NCBI RefSeq assembly: GCF_003044565.1
Contig: NZ_POXG01000001.1
Span: 682,001-746,000, forward strand
Reading direction: 5' to 3'
Length of the DNA stretch: 64,000 nt
Origin: Neisseria sicca
Lineage (GTDB): Bacteria; Pseudomonadota; Gammaproteobacteria; Burkholderiales; Neisseriaceae
Below the pieces are notes generated by a model, which saw nothing but the letters and a program-made list of their open reading frames with translations, did not search any database and had not been told where the DNA came from. This document shows positions 17,990 through 26,811 of the stretch, piece after piece (within the stretch, counting starts at the first letter, position 1; each line of letters opens with the position of its first letter). Position numbers and translations under genes: made by a program.

Positions 17990-18763
17990 ATGAACGCCAT
18001 TGCAGACGTGCAATCCAGCCGAGATTTACGCAATCTGCCGATTAACCAGGTCGGTATCAAAGACCTGCGCTTTCCGATTACTTTGAATACCGCCGAAGGC
18101 AGCCAATCCACCGTCGCCCGCCTGACCATGACGGTTTTCCTGCCCGCCGACCAAAAAGGCACACATATGTCGCGCTTCGTGGCGTTGATGGAACAACAAA
18201 CCGAGGCTTTGGATTTCGACAGGCTGCACAAACTGACTGCCGAAATGGTCGCGCTTTTAGACTCTCATTCCGGCAAAATCAGCGTTTCCTTCCCCTTCTT
18301 CCGCAAAAAATCCGCCCCTGTTTCCGGCATCCAATCCCTGCTCGACTACGACGTTACCCTGACGGGCGAAATCAAAAACGGAACATACAGCCATAATTTG
18401 AAAGTCATGGTACCCGTGACCTCTTTATGTCCGTGTTCCAAAGAAATCTCGCAATACGGCGCGCACAACCAACGTTCGCACGTTACCGTCAGTCTGACTG
18501 CCAACGCCGAAGTCGGTATCGAAGAAATCATCGACTGCGTGGAAGCGCAAGCAAGCTGCCAGCTTTACGGCCTGCTCAAACGCCCCGATGAAAAATACGT
18601 TACCGAAAAAGCCTATGAAAACCCGAAATTCGTGGAAGACATGGTGCGCGACGTAGCAACCGCGCTGATTGCCGACGGACGCATCGAAAGCTTCATCGTC
18701 GAGAGCGAAAACTTCGAGTCGATACACAACCACTCGGCTTACGCCTATATTGCTTATCCTTAA
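17990..18763 (+). CDS. folE2: GTP cyclohydrolase FolE2 (type IB)
   Basis: A 257-residue enzyme that turns GTP into 7,8-dihydroneopterin triphosphate, the first step towards folate and queuosine. The active-site cysteine is Cys147 in [10 protein letters not shown], followed by His159 in GAHNQRSH, the same numbering as the characterised gonococcal enzyme. The type IB enzyme is zinc-independent and often takes over from FolE when zinc is scarce. The open frame extends upstream to 17930, but the ATG at 17990 is preceded by AAGGAC and gives the normal family N-terminus ([12 protein letters not shown]). A DUS hairpin follows. Confidence 0.96.
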   Translation: MNAIADVQSSRDLRNLPINQVGIKDLRFPITLNTAEGSQSTVARLTMTVFLPADQKGTHMSRFVALMEQQTEALDFDRLHKLTAEMVALLDSHSGKISVSFPFFRKKSAPVSGIQSLLDYDVTLTGEIKNGTYSHNLKVMVPVTSLCPCSKEISQYGAHNQRSHVTVSLTANAEVGIEEIIDCVEAQASCQLYGLLKRPDEKYVTEKAYENPKFVEDMVRDVATALIADGRIESFIVESENFESIHNHSAYAYIAYP

Positions 18764-18781
18764 ATAAGTGAAAAATCGAAA

Positions 18782-18822
18782 AGGTCGTCTGAAACCTGTG
18801 AAATCAGGTTTTCAGACGACCT
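18782..18822. terminator. DUS inverted-pair hairpin behind folE2
   Basis: A convergent DUS pair with an extended stem (AACCTGTGAAATCAGGTT core), 18 bases after the stop codon. Confidence 0.8.
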
Positions 18823-18960
18823 TTCCCGTTCCAATCGGCTATGAAAAAGAGACAATCCGACGGGCATCATCTATCCAGCAGCCCGATAATCCACCCTCAT
18901 CGCGATAAAAACCATCGCAGCTTTTAATATAAATTAAGACCTATAAACGACTGCTGCGTT

Positions 18961-18966
18961 TATAAT
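18961..18966 (+). promoter_or_regulatory. -10 box of dsbD promoter
   Basis: A perfect TATAAT lies 34 bases upstream of the dsbD ATG. No good -35 hexamer is seen at 16-18 bases, so the assignment rests on the -10 alone. Confidence 0.4.
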
Positions 18967-18999
18967 GCGCCTGTTTAACCCTTCCACTGAGAAGACGCC

Positions 19000-20805
19000 A
19001 TGAAAAAACTCCTTTACTTCTTTACCGCCTTTTTTGCCCTGTGTTCCAGCGCGTTTGCCGTGAACGCCGATGATTTGCTGCCGCCTGAAAAAGCGTTCGT
19101 GCCGCAAGTGAACGTTACCGACAAAGGCATCAACGTCGAATTCAAAATCGCCGACGGCTACTATATGTACCAATCGAAAATCGTCGCCGCCACCGCACCT
19201 GAAGGCGTATTGGCCGAACCCGTTTTCAGCAAAGGCGAACTCAAAGAAGATGAGTTTTTCGGCAAACAAACCGTATTCCACCGCGCCGCGCAGGTCAACT
19301 GGCCTTACAAAAAAGCCGCGCCGGCCTACAAGCTGACGCTGACTTATCAAGGTTGTGCCGAAGCCGGCGTATGTTACCCGCCCGTCGACACATCTTTTGA
19401 GATTAAAGGCAACGGCCTGTACAAGACGCAAAGCGACGAACCCATATCCGCCAAAGACCGCTTCCTTCAACCGGATTCCGCCAAACCATCCCCCGCCGCC
19501 GCGCCTAAAGCCTCGCAAAACGACGACGGCAGCCGCTTCAAATTATCTTGGGAAACATTAAACGCCAACCTGTTGGCGTTTTTTATCGCAGGACTGGGCT
19601 TGAGTTTTACCGCCTGTATGTACCCGCTTTTGCCGATTGTTTCCAGTATCGTCGTCGGCGATAAAAACGCCGGTAAAAAGCGCGCTTTCGCCCTATCTAT
19701 GGTCTATGTACAAGGTTTGGCACTGACCTACACGCTGGTCGGCGTCATCGCAGGCTTGACGGGCGCGCTCCTGACCGTATGGCTGCAACAGGCTTGGGTC
19801 GTTCTCGCTGCCGCAGGCCTGATGGTCGTCCTCGCGTTGTCCATGTTCGGTCTCTTCAACATCCAACTGCCCAACGCCGTCCAATCTTATTTCCAAAACC
19901 AAAGCAGCAAACTCTCCGGCGGCAAAATCGCCTCCGTATTCGTCATGGGCATACTCTCCGCGCTGATCGTCGGCCCCTGCGTCGCCCCGCCGCTGGCATT
20001 TGCCTTGGGCTATATCGGACAAACCGGTGATGCCGTTTTGGGCGGACTCGCGCTGTATGCCTTGGCACTCGGCACCGGCGTTCCGCTGATCCTCATCGGC
20101 ACATTCGGCGGCCACGTCCTGCCGAAAGCAGGTGACTGGATGAACGGCATCAAATACGCCTTCGGCTTCATCCTGCTTGCCGTTGCCGTTTACCTCGCCA
20201 CGCCGCACCTGCCCTACTACCTCGTTGTCGCGCTTTACACCCTGCTCATGATCGTCCCTGCCATCATGTTGCTGATTAAATCGGGCAAACAAAAAGGTCG
20301 TCTGAAAACCACAGCCTCCGTTTTAGGCTTCCTTCTGCTCATCGGCGGCGCATGGTTCGGATGGCAAAGCGCAAACAAACAAACCACCGCCCTGCACCAC
20401 TTCCTGACACTCGCCCCCCCGTCTGAAGCAGGCAAAACCACCGACCACGGCAAAATATTCACCGACGTCGCCGAACTCAAAACCGCTATGGATGCCGCAT
20501 TGAAAGCCAACCCCGACAAACCCGTCGTTTTGGATTTCTACGCCGACTGGTGTATTTCCTGCAAAGAAATGGCAAGCTACACGCTCAACCAGCCGCAAGT
20601 GCATGAAGCCGTCGATATGGAACGCTTCTTCCAAATCGACGTAACCGACAACACGCCCGACCATCAGGCAATGTTGAAAGAATACGGTCTCTACGGCCCG
20701 CCGGGTATATTCGTCATCCACGCAGACGGCCGCCGCAGCGACCCCTTGCTTGGTTTCGCCAAACCGGACGAATTTATCAACTGGTACAAACAAAACGAAA
20801 AATAA
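19000..20805 (+). CDS. dsbD: Thiol:disulfide interchange protein DsbD
   Basis: A 601-residue inner-membrane protein that carries electrons from cytoplasmic thioredoxin to periplasmic disulfide isomerases and cytochrome c assembly. After a signal peptide ending at AFA (residue 20) come the periplasmic alpha domain with Cys119 and Cys125 (GCAEAGVC), an eight-helix membrane domain with Cys206 (TACMYPL) and Cys327 (VGPCVAPPL), and the C-terminal thioredoxin-like gamma domain with Cys518 and Cys521 (DWCISCK). All six redox cysteines are therefore present. A DUS inside the gene encodes KGRLKT in the loop near residue 433. The gene stands alone between two DUS hairpins. Confidence 0.97.
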   Translation: MKKLLYFFTAFFALCSSAFAVNADDLLPPEKAFVPQVNVTDKGINVEFKIADGYYMYQSKIVAATAPEGVLAEPVFSKGELKEDEFFGKQTVFHRAAQVNWPYKKAAPAYKLTLTYQGCAEAGVCYPPVDTSFEIKGNGLYKTQSDEPISAKDRFLQPDSAKPSPAAAPKASQNDDGSRFKLSWETLNANLLAFFIAGLGLSFTACMYPLLPIVSSIVVGDKNAGKKRAFALSMVYVQGLALTYTLVGVIAGLTGALLTVWLQQAWVVLAAAGLMVVLALSMFGLFNIQLPNAVQSYFQNQSSKLSGGKIASVFVMGILSALIVGPCVAPPLAFALGYIGQTGDAVLGGLALYALALGTGVPLILIGTFGGHVLPKAGDWMNGIKYAFGFILLAVAVYLATPHLPYYLVVALYTLLMIVPAIMLLIKSGKQKGRLKTTASVLGFLLLIGGAWFGWQSANKQTTALHHFLTLAPPSEAGKTTDHGKIFTDVAELKTAMDAALKANPDKPVVLDFYADWCISCKEMASYTLNQPQVHEAVDMERFFQIDVTDNTPDHQAMLKEYGLYGPPGIFVIHADGRRSDPLLGFAKPDEFINWYKQNEK

Positions 20806-20812
20806 AGACAAA

Positions 20813-20852
20813 AGGTCGTCTGAAAACATGAAACAGGGTTTTCAGACGACCT
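20813..20852. terminator. DUS inverted-pair hairpin behind dsbD
   Basis: A convergent DUS pair seven bases after the dsbD stop codon and 39 bases from the end of the leftward gene, so shared by both. Confidence 0.8.
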
Positions 20853-20891
20853 TTTTAAATGGCGTGTTTTCATCCCCACCACTTGTTACAC

Positions 20892-21281
20892 CTACTTAAT
20901 TTTCAAAATTGGAAGATTAAGATGTCTCAATTCATTTTGTTTCGGACATGAGGTCTTTAACGAGCCTTTCTTGCCCTTTTCTACATCTAGGCGTATCGAT
21001 ATGAAGCATTGGTTTTTATCATGAATATATTCATCTACATCATAACCTAGACCCGTTTCTTCATCTATATCAATTTCTGAATCCCCTGATTTTAATTTTG
21101 CCACGCCTTGCACCAAAGAATTTTTCCCTGAATTCCGCGGGTTATATATATCAAACTGTATATTTCCATTTTTCAAATGCTTTGTCTGAAGCAATAGACC
21201 TGTTTTGTTTACTCGATATGTCCCTGCATAGGCTGACAAAGGTATAAAAAGTAAAAACACATATAAAAACTTTTTCATCAT
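20892..21281 (-). CDS. Small secreted protein, unknown function
   Basis: A 129-residue protein with a signal peptide (MMKKFLYVFLLFIPLSAYA) and a beta-rich, charged mature part with two cysteines (NQCFISI and KTSCPKQ). I do not recognise a family. The coding sequence is clearly richer in A and T than its neighbours, which suggests acquisition from elsewhere. Translation may start at either of two adjacent ATG codons. It is not adjacent to genes that suggest a role. Confidence 0.65.
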   Translation of the reverse strand: MMKKFLYVFLLFIPLSAYAGTYRVNKTGLLLQTKHLKNGNIQFDIYNPRNSGKNSLVQGVAKLKSGDSEIDIDEETGLGYDVDEYIHDKNQCFISIRLDVEKGKKGSLKTSCPKQNELRHLNLPILKIK

Positions 21282-21406
21282 ACTGCTCTTTCCTAAGTTA
21301 ATTTTTAAAGATTAAGAATGGTCTAGTAGCCCAAGTTTGAACCCATACTGCATTGCGTCACCGTAGCTCAAAGATTGCGACTAAAGGTCTAAAATGACAA
21401 TAGATT

Positions 21407-21476
21407 TATAGTGGATTAACTTTAAACCAGTACGGCGTTGCCTCGCCTTGTCCTGATTTAAATTTAATCCACTATA
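21407..21476. repeat. Correia element, 70-bp internal-deletion derivative
   Basis: Both termini are intact (TATAGTGGATTAA, TTAATCCACTATA), but the middle 37 bases of the 107-bp form are missing. In intact copies two CGCCTTG heptamers lie exactly 37 bases apart; here only one is left, so the deletion runs between these direct repeats. The element fills part of the 301-bp gap between the small secreted protein and pflA; the rest shows no gene. Confidence 0.9.
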
Positions 21477-21529
21477 TATGATAAATTGATTGATGTAATG
21501 TGCTGCAACAAATGAGATAAACGGCTAAA

Positions 21530-21568
21530 AGGTCGTCTGAAAGCGAATATTTCTTTTTCAGACGAGCT
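21530..21568. terminator. DUS inverted pair with one decayed copy
   Basis: The left copy is a perfect DUS; the right copy reads CAGACGAGCT with one base changed, so the hairpin has a mismatch and the right copy is probably a poor uptake signal. It lies just after the leftward pflA stop codon. Confidence 0.65.
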
Positions 21569-21582
21569 TTTTGGATTTGAAC

Positions 21583-22395
21583 TCAATAAATAATGTTCTT
21601 GCCGTAGCTTTCCAGAATCGATTTGATTTTGAGGATGGTTTCTTTGGGAGGCGGATGTACGCCGGTGAGTTTGTAGGTGTCGCCGCACAATGCCCATTTG
21701 TGCGCGCCCAGTTCGTGATAAGGGAGAAGCTCGACCATTTCGACATTGTCCATGTCTGCGATGAATTCGCCGAGCAGGTGGGCGGAACGGTCGTCATCGG
21801 TATAGCCTGGGACGACGACGTAGCGGACGCGTGCGGGTTGTTTGCGTTCGGCGAGGTAGTGGGCGAATTTGAGGGTTTTGGTGTTGGGGATGCCGACGAG
21901 GACTTTGTGGATTTCGGGGTCGATTTGTTTTAAATCGAGCATGACGAGGTTGGTGTGGTCGAGCAGGTCGTCAAGGATGGAATCGTAATGCAGGGCGTAG
22001 CCGTTGCTGTCGAGGCAGGTGTGGATGTCGTGTTCGTGGCAGGCGGTGAACCAGTCGCGTACGAATTCGTATTGCAGGAGCGGTTCGCCGCCTGTGGCGG
22101 TAACGCCGCCGCCTGTGGCGCGCAGGTAGTGACGGTAGGACATGACTTGCTTCATGACTTCGGGTACGGTCATTTCCTGGGCCTGTTCGGTGTGCAAGTC
22201 CCATGTGTCGCGGTTGTGGCAGTAGAGGCAGCGCATGAGGCAGCCTTGCAGGAAGAGGACGTAGCGCAACCCGGGACCGTCCACCGCGCCGCAGGATTCT
22301 ACGGAATGGACGATGCCTTTGCCGTTGTAGTGGCGGTGTCCGAGGTCTTTGGCGGGGGCGGGTGTTTCGGGGTTGATGGCGATGGTTGTCTGCAT
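21583..22395 (-). CDS. pflA: Pyruvate formate-lyase activating enzyme
   Basis: A 270-residue radical-SAM enzyme that installs the glycyl radical on PflB under anaerobic conditions. The [4Fe-4S] cluster motif is Cys52-x3-Cys56-x2-Cys59 ([11 protein letters not shown]). The start [15 protein letters not shown] and the middle [11 protein letters not shown] are typical of PflA. The N-terminus has about 20 more residues than the E. coli enzyme. It lies 292 bases downstream of pflB on the same strand; the space between holds one DUS and a decayed Correia-like end but no terminator hairpin, so read-through from pflB is possible. Confidence 0.95.
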   Translation of the reverse strand: MQTTIAINPETPAPAKDLGHRHYNGKGIVHSVESCGAVDGPGLRYVLFLQGCLMRCLYCHNRDTWDLHTEQAQEMTVPEVMKQVMSYRHYLRATGGGVTATGGEPLLQYEFVRDWFTACHEHDIHTCLDSNGYALHYDSILDDLLDHTNLVMLDLKQIDPEIHKVLVGIPNTKTLKFAHYLAERKQPARVRYVVVPGYTDDDRSAHLLGEFIADMDNVEMVELLPYHELGAHKWALCGDTYKLTGVHPPPKETILKIKSILESYGKNIIY

Positions 22396-22687
22396 GGTGT
22401 CTGATGTACCGGATATTGGGGTCGTCTGAAAACTTGTTTTTGTGTTGCAGAGGCTTCTTCTTATTGGATTAATATGCGGGCATTGCGTTCACTGTTCTGA
22501 GAAGTTTATAGGCTGTTTTGGAATAGATAAACGGGTTGTAATGATAACTCTATTGTACCGCCTTCGGTCGTCTTGATTTGAAGTTAATCCGCTGGATTTT
22601 GATATGATCAAACCATTGCTTCAGGCAAAATCAAGCCGGGTTCCGGATAATCCGTCCCCCGGCTTGGTTTACTGTAAACCCTTTGCT
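22396..22687. other. pflB-pflA spacer with decayed Correia-like end
   Basis: No gene. A DUS stands at about 22420-22432. The stretch GAAGTTAATCCGCTGGA near 22579 resembles a mutated Correia terminus, but no partner terminus is recognisable. Confidence 0.4.
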
Positions 22688-24973
22688 TTACATGGTTTGT
22701 GTAAAGGTGCGGGTAATCACGTCAAGCTGTTGTTCGCGGGTCAGCGAGTTGAAGCGTACGGCGTAACCGGACACGCGGATGGTCAGTTGCGGATATTTGT
22801 CCGGATTGTTCATCGCGTCTTCCAGCGTTTCGCGGGTCAGTACGTTGACGTTCAAATGTTGACCGCCTTCCAATTCGCCTTCTTCGTGGTGGAAGTAGCC
22901 ATCCATCAGGCCTGCGAGGTTACGTTCGCGGGAATTTTCATCTTTGCCCAATGCGCCCGGCACGATGGAGAAGGTGTAGGAAATACCGTCTTTGGCGAAC
23001 TCAAACGGCAATTTGGCTACGGAGGTCAATGAAGCGACAGCGCCGTTGACATCACGACCGTGCATCGGGTTGGCACCCGGACCGAACGGTGCGCCTGCGC
23101 GGCGACCGTCCGGCGTGTTGCCGGTTTTTTTGCCGTACACGACGTTGGAGGTAATGGTCAACACGGACTGGGTCGGCGTTGCGTTGCGGTAAGTTTTGTG
23201 GGTCGCCACTTTTTTCATGAAGCGTTCCACCAAGTCGCAGGCAATGTCGTCTACGCGGTCGTCGTTGTTACCGAACTGCGGATATTCGCCTTCGATTTCA
23301 AAGTCGACGGCAATACCGTTTTCGTCGCGAATCGGTTTGACTTTGGCGTATTTGATGGCGGAGAGCGAGTCGGCGGCCACAGACAAACCGGCGATACCGC
23401 AGGCCATAGTGCGTTTCACATCGCGGTCGTGCAGCGCCATCAGCGCAGCTTCGTAACTGTATTTGTCGTGCATGTAATGGATGATATTCAGCGCGGTAAC
23501 GTATTGGGTTGCCAGCCAATCCATGAATTTGTCCATGCGCTCAAAGACAGTGTCGTAGTCCAAGACTTCGTCCAAAATCGGTTCGGTTTTCGGGCCGACC
23601 TGGTCTTTGGATTTCTCGTCCACGCCGCCGTTGATTGCGTACAGCAGAGTTTTCGCCAAGTTGGCGCGTGCGCCGAAGAACTGCATTTGTTTGCCGACGA
23701 CCATCGGGCTGACGCAGCAGGCAATGGCATAGTCGTCACTCTCGAAGTCTGGGCGCATCAAATCGTCGTTTTCGTATTGGATGGACGAAGTGTCGATGGA
23801 CACTTTGGCGCAAAACTCTTTAAAGCCTTGCGGCAGTTGTTCGGACCACAATACGGTGATGTTCGGTTCGGGAGACGGACCCATGTTGTACAGGGTGTGC
23901 AGCACGCGGAAGTTGGTGCGCGTTACCAGCGTGCGACCGTCCAAGCCCATACCGCCGATGGATTCGGTTGCCCAAATCGGGTCGCCGGAGAAGAGTTGGT
24001 CGTATTCAGGCGTACGCAGGAAACGAACCATACGCAGTTTCATCACCAAATGGTCGATAAATTCTTGCGCTTGGGTTTCGGTAATCACGCCGTTTTTCAG
24101 GTCGCGCTCGATATAGATGTCTAAGAACGAAGACACACGGCCGAAAGACATAGCGGCGCCGTTTTGCGATTTAACGGCAGCAAGGTAAGCGAAGTAAGTC
24201 CATTGGATGGCTTCCTGCGCATTTTTCGCAGGACCGGAAATATCGTAGCCGTAAGAGGCGGCCATTTCTTTCATTTGACCCAGGGCTTTGTATTGGTCAT
24301 TGATTTCTTCGCGGCGGCGGATGACTTCTTCCAAATCCACACCGTTTTCCAAATCGGCTTGCAGCGAGTTGAACTGGTTGAGTTTGTCTTTCATCAAGAA
24401 GTCGATTCCGTACAATGCCACGCGGCGGTAGTCGCCGATGATGCGACCACGACCGTAAGCATCCGGCAAGCCGGTGATCACACCGGATTTGCGGCAACGG
24501 CGGATGTCGGGCGTATAAACATCAAACACGCCTTGGTTGTGGGTTTTGCGGTATTTGGTGAAAATTTCGCTGACTTCAGGGTTCAACTCGACGTTGTACA
24601 CTTTGCACGCGTCCTGCACCATTTTCAAACCGCCAAACGGCATAATGGAACGTTTCAGAGGCTCGTCTGTTTGCAGGCCGACGATGGTTTCCAAATCTTT
24701 ATCGATATAGCCCGGCGCATGGCTGGTAATGCCGGACACGACTTGCGCGTCAATTTTGTAAGGTTCGTGCGTGCGGTTTTCGACTTTGATGCCTTCCATC
24801 ACATCCGCCCACAATTTGGTCGTTGCCTCAGTCGCAGGCGCGAGGAAAGACGCATCGCCTTCATAAGGCGTATAGTTTTTCTGAATAAAATCGCGCACGT
24901 CGACATTGGTTTCCCAATTACCGCCGACAAAACCTTCCCAAGCGGCGGGGCGTTGTTGTATATCGGTTGACAT
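22688..24973 (-). CDS. pflB: Pyruvate formate-lyase (formate C-acetyltransferase)
   Basis: A 761-residue glycyl-radical enzyme that splits pyruvate and CoA into acetyl-CoA and formate in anaerobic metabolism. The radical glycine is Gly736 in [10 protein letters not shown] near the C-terminus, and the catalytic cysteine pair is in AIACCVSPM. The length is nearly the same as E. coli PflB (760). The ATG at 24973 follows AGGAGCTTGAT, a good ribosome binding site. An FNR-like site lies about 120 bases upstream. With pflA next to it, the pair forms a complete activation and catalysis module; no focA formate channel is beside it. Confidence 0.97.
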   Translation of the reverse strand: MSTDIQQRPAAWEGFVGGNWETNVDVRDFIQKNYTPYEGDASFLAPATEATTKLWADVMEGIKVENRTHEPYKIDAQVVSGITSHAPGYIDKDLETIVGLQTDEPLKRSIMPFGGLKMVQDACKVYNVELNPEVSEIFTKYRKTHNQGVFDVYTPDIRRCRKSGVITGLPDAYGRGRIIGDYRRVALYGIDFLMKDKLNQFNSLQADLENGVDLEEVIRRREEINDQYKALGQMKEMAASYGYDISGPAKNAQEAIQWTYFAYLAAVKSQNGAAMSFGRVSSFLDIYIERDLKNGVITETQAQEFIDHLVMKLRMVRFLRTPEYDQLFSGDPIWATESIGGMGLDGRTLVTRTNFRVLHTLYNMGPSPEPNITVLWSEQLPQGFKEFCAKVSIDTSSIQYENDDLMRPDFESDDYAIACCVSPMVVGKQMQFFGARANLAKTLLYAINGGVDEKSKDQVGPKTEPILDEVLDYDTVFERMDKFMDWLATQYVTALNIIHYMHDKYSYEAALMALHDRDVKRTMACGIAGLSVAADSLSAIKYAKVKPIRDENGIAVDFEIEGEYPQFGNNDDRVDDIACDLVERFMKKVATHKTYRNATPTQSVLTITSNVVYGKKTGNTPDGRRAGAPFGPGANPMHGRDVNGAVASLTSVAKLPFEFAKDGISYTFSIVPGALGKDENSRERNLAGLMDGYFHHEEGELEGGQHLNVNVLTRETLEDAMNNPDKYPQLTIRVSGYAVRFNSLTREQQLDVITRTFTQTM

Positions 24974-25094
24974 ATCAAGCTCCTAATTTGTCAGATAAAT
25001 TTATAGGTAGAAGAAATTTACCTTTGCAGAATAGCACTTTAGCTCTATGAAGTGTAACGATTGACAGAGATGTGAACACTTACCTGATATTTTT

Positions 25095-25108
25095 TTGACT
25101 TACATCAA
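25095..25108 (-). promoter_or_regulatory. FNR-like binding site upstream of pflB
   Basis: TTGAC-TTAC-ATCAA differs at one base from the FNR consensus TTGAT-N4-ATCAA and lies 122 bases before the pflB start. FNR activation of pfl genes without oxygen is established in enteric bacteria, and Neisseria species possess FNR. The matching promoter hexamers could not be placed with certainty. Confidence 0.6.
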
Positions 25109-25184
25109 TGAGAATAGTTATTACTTAAAACTACATTTTATTTTTCAAGCCTTTAGCGTGTAAACAAGTGTAGAATATAAAATT

Positions 25185-25219
25185 AAGCCCTGAAAACTTG
25201 TCCGGTTTTCAGGGCTTTT
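25185..25219. terminator. Intrinsic terminator hairpin
   Basis: AAGCCCTGAAAAC and its complement GTTTTCAGGGCTT form a long stem with T-rich flanks, between the pflB control region and the tRNA-Leu gene. Pairing continues to a T run on the plus strand. Confidence 0.7.
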
Positions 25220-25291
25220 CCTTAGGTATCTGATTTCATGCAATTACATTGTGTAAAGATCGCAAGTTGGACACAAATTGGACACAAAGCA

Positions 25292-25322
25292 AAAAGACAG
25301 CCTGAATTATAAGCTGTCTTTT
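25292..25322. terminator. Terminator of the tRNA array
   Basis: AAAAGACAGC and GCTGTCTTTT form a stem about 45 bases beyond the 3' end of tRNA-Leu, with A/T runs on both sides, so it can end the leftward pgsA-tRNA transcript. Confidence 0.7.
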
Positions 25323-25366
25323 GGTAACTTAGAGTCTTACGCTATTCAATAAATTCATAGATTTAT

Positions 25367-25456
25367 TGGTGCCCGGAGCCGGAATCGAACCGGCACGGCC
25401 GGTTTAGGGCCGACGGATTTTAAGTCCGTTGTGTCTACCTATTTCACCACCCGGGC
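25367..25456 (-). tRNA. tRNA-Leu (anticodon TAA)
   Basis: A class II tRNA with long variable arm and CCA encoded in the DNA. Acceptor GCCCGGG pairs with the 3' strand before discriminator A. The anticodon loop reads CTTAAAA, giving anticodon TAA for leucine UUA codons. The T loop TTCGATT is canonical. It is the last gene of the leftward pgsA-tRNA array. Confidence 0.95.
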
Positions 25457-25479
25457 GTAGACTGTTTTATATTGAAATT

Positions 25480-25557
25480 TGGAGGCGGGGGCGCGGATTT
25501 GAACCGGCCTATATAAGGGTTGCACCCCTTATAGCATAAACACTCTGCCACCCCGCC
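25480..25557 (-). tRNA. Divergent tRNA-Cys-like gene with enlarged anticodon arm
   Basis: A 78-base tRNA-like sequence next to the normal tRNA-Cys. The acceptor stem is fully paired (GGCGGGG/CCCCGCC) with U at position 73 and an encoded CCA, as in tRNA-Cys. The D stem GCA/TGC is kept, and the T loop TTCAAAT is acceptable, but the T stem keeps only three pairs and the D loop lacks one of its two guanines. The anticodon arm is 20 bases instead of 17: ATAAGGG pairs perfectly with CCCTTAT around GTGCAA, which would hold GCA (Cys) or TGC (Ala). It is either a specialised tRNA or a decaying one; see findings. Confidence 0.6.
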
Positions 25558-25567
25558 ATAAAATGAG

Positions 25568-25642
25568 TGGAGGCGAGAGTCGGAATCGAACCGGCGTAGA
25601 CGGATTTGCAATCCGCTGCATAAACCACTTTGCTATCTCGCC
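25568..25642 (-). tRNA. tRNA-Cys (anticodon GCA)
   Basis: Normal tRNA-Cys: acceptor GGCGAGA/TCTCGCC, U73, encoded CCA, anticodon loop TTGCAAA with anticodon GCA. One T-stem pair (C-A) is mismatched. Confidence 0.96.
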
Positions 25643-25669
25643 AAACAAACTACCAGGTAGTGTTCAAAC

Positions 25670-25745
25670 TGGAGCGGGAAACGAGTCTCGAACTCGCGAC
25701 CTCAACCTTGGCAAGGTTGCGCTCTACCAACTGAGCTATTCCCGC
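25670..25745 (-). tRNA. tRNA-Gly (anticodon GCC), copy nearest tRNA-Cys
   Basis: Acceptor GCGGGAA, anticodon loop TTGCCAA (anticodon GCC), T loop TTCGAGA and encoded CCA. One of four identical-looking copies. Confidence 0.97.
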
Positions 25746-25767
25746 ATATCTAAATGTGCCTGAAGGA

Positions 25768-25843
25768 TGGAGCGGGAAACGAGTCTCGAACTCGCGACCT
25801 CAACCTTGGCAAGGTTGCGCTCTACCAACTGAGCTATTCCCGC
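25768..25843 (-). tRNA. tRNA-Gly (anticodon GCC), second of four
   Basis: Same 76-base sequence as the other copies, separated from them by short, unrelated AT-rich spacers of about 22-39 bases. Confidence 0.97.
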
Positions 25844-25869
25844 ATGGGACACATCTGAAAATTAAACTG

Positions 25870-25945
25870 TGGAGCGGGAAACGAGTCTCGAACTCGCGAC
25901 CTCAACCTTGGCAAGGTTGCGCTCTACCAACTGAGCTATTCCCGC
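25870..25945 (-). tRNA. tRNA-Gly (anticodon GCC), third of four
   Basis: Same sequence as the other copies including encoded CCA. Confidence 0.97.
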
Positions 25946-25984
25946 ATAGGAGAAACTTTATAGCAACTTAAGACAGGATTCGTT

Positions 25985-26060
25985 TGGAGCGGGAAACGAG
26001 TCTCGAACTCGCGACCTCAACCTTGGCAAGGTTGCGCTCTACCAACTGAGCTATTCCCGC
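25985..26060 (-). tRNA. tRNA-Gly (anticodon GCC), copy nearest pgsA
   Basis: First tRNA transcribed after pgsA, 85 bases behind its stop codon. The order pgsA-Gly-Cys-Leu is widespread in betaproteobacteria; the quadruplication of Gly is extra. Confidence 0.97.
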
Positions 26061-26145
26061 CGAATGTCTGTTTTTGCTGCTGTTTCCGAAGAAGACGCAA
26101 TTATTATGGATTTGAAACTTGTCGTCAAGGGGTTTGTTTTATTTT

Positions 26146-26706
26146 TTATTTGATTTCCTGCCACGCCATTTTCAGATAATAGAACATTGACCAGAGAGTT
26201 AATACAGATGCGATAAACATCAATATGTTACCTGTCTGATAAAAAATATTGTCAAATTGATTGGAGGCTAAGAGCAATAAAAATATGGCAACCATTTGTG
26301 CGGCGGTTTTAAATTTGCCGATGGTGGCAACGGCAACGCTGCTGCGTCTGCCCATTTGCGCCATCCATTCCCTCAAAGCGGAAATGGTGATTTCCCTGCC
26401 GATAATGATGATAGCGAAAATAACATAAGTACGACCAAGGCTGACCAGCAGCAATAATGCGGTCGCTACCATCAATTTATCCGCAACGGGATCGAGGAAT
26501 GCGCCGAAATCAGAGGTTTGCTTCCAAAGCCTTGCTAAAAATCCGTCAAACCAATCGGTTACGGCTGCGAGTGCGAAAATGATAGCGGCAGTCCAATTGA
26601 CGGTTTCCGGTGCAATCCACCCTTTTGGTAGGAAAAACAGCAACGTAAAGACCGGAATCAGCAAAACGCGCATCCAAGTCAGAAAAATCGGTATGTTCCA
26701 AGGCAT
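26146..26706 (-). CDS. pgsA: CDP-diacylglycerol--glycerol-3-phosphate phosphatidyltransferase
   Basis: A 186-residue inner-membrane enzyme that makes phosphatidylglycerophosphate, the first committed step of phosphatidylglycerol and cardiolipin synthesis. The CDP-alcohol phosphotransferase signature is complete: DWFDGFLARLWKQ, then DFGAFLDPVADKLM, which provides the acidic residues for metal binding. About five hydrophobic segments and the length fit PgsA. The gene leads into the tRNA-Gly/Cys/Leu array, a conserved betaproteobacterial arrangement. It has only a short tail after the last helix (KMAWQEIK). Confidence 0.96.
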   Translation of the reverse strand: MPWNIPIFLTWMRVLLIPVFTLLFFLPKGWIAPETVNWTAAIIFALAAVTDWFDGFLARLWKQTSDFGAFLDPVADKLMVATALLLLVSLGRTYVIFAIIIIGREITISALREWMAQMGRRSSVAVATIGKFKTAAQMVAIFLLLLASNQFDNIFYQTGNILMFIASVLTLWSMFYYLKMAWQEIK

Positions 26707-26811
26707 GATTTACCTTTGATGTGTTTATGATAGTTAATTTGCCTATTATAACGGACTTGCTTGTCTGTCTGAAAGCTTGTATTCGAACCATCTTTCAGCC
26801 AATAAAATCTC

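Noticed and set aside
25480..25557. Calling the odd tRNA a tRNA-Ala because the loop contains TGC
   Set aside because: U73, the similarity to the adjacent tRNA-Cys and the GCA in the expected place favour Cys; the identity stays open because the loop size is abnormal.
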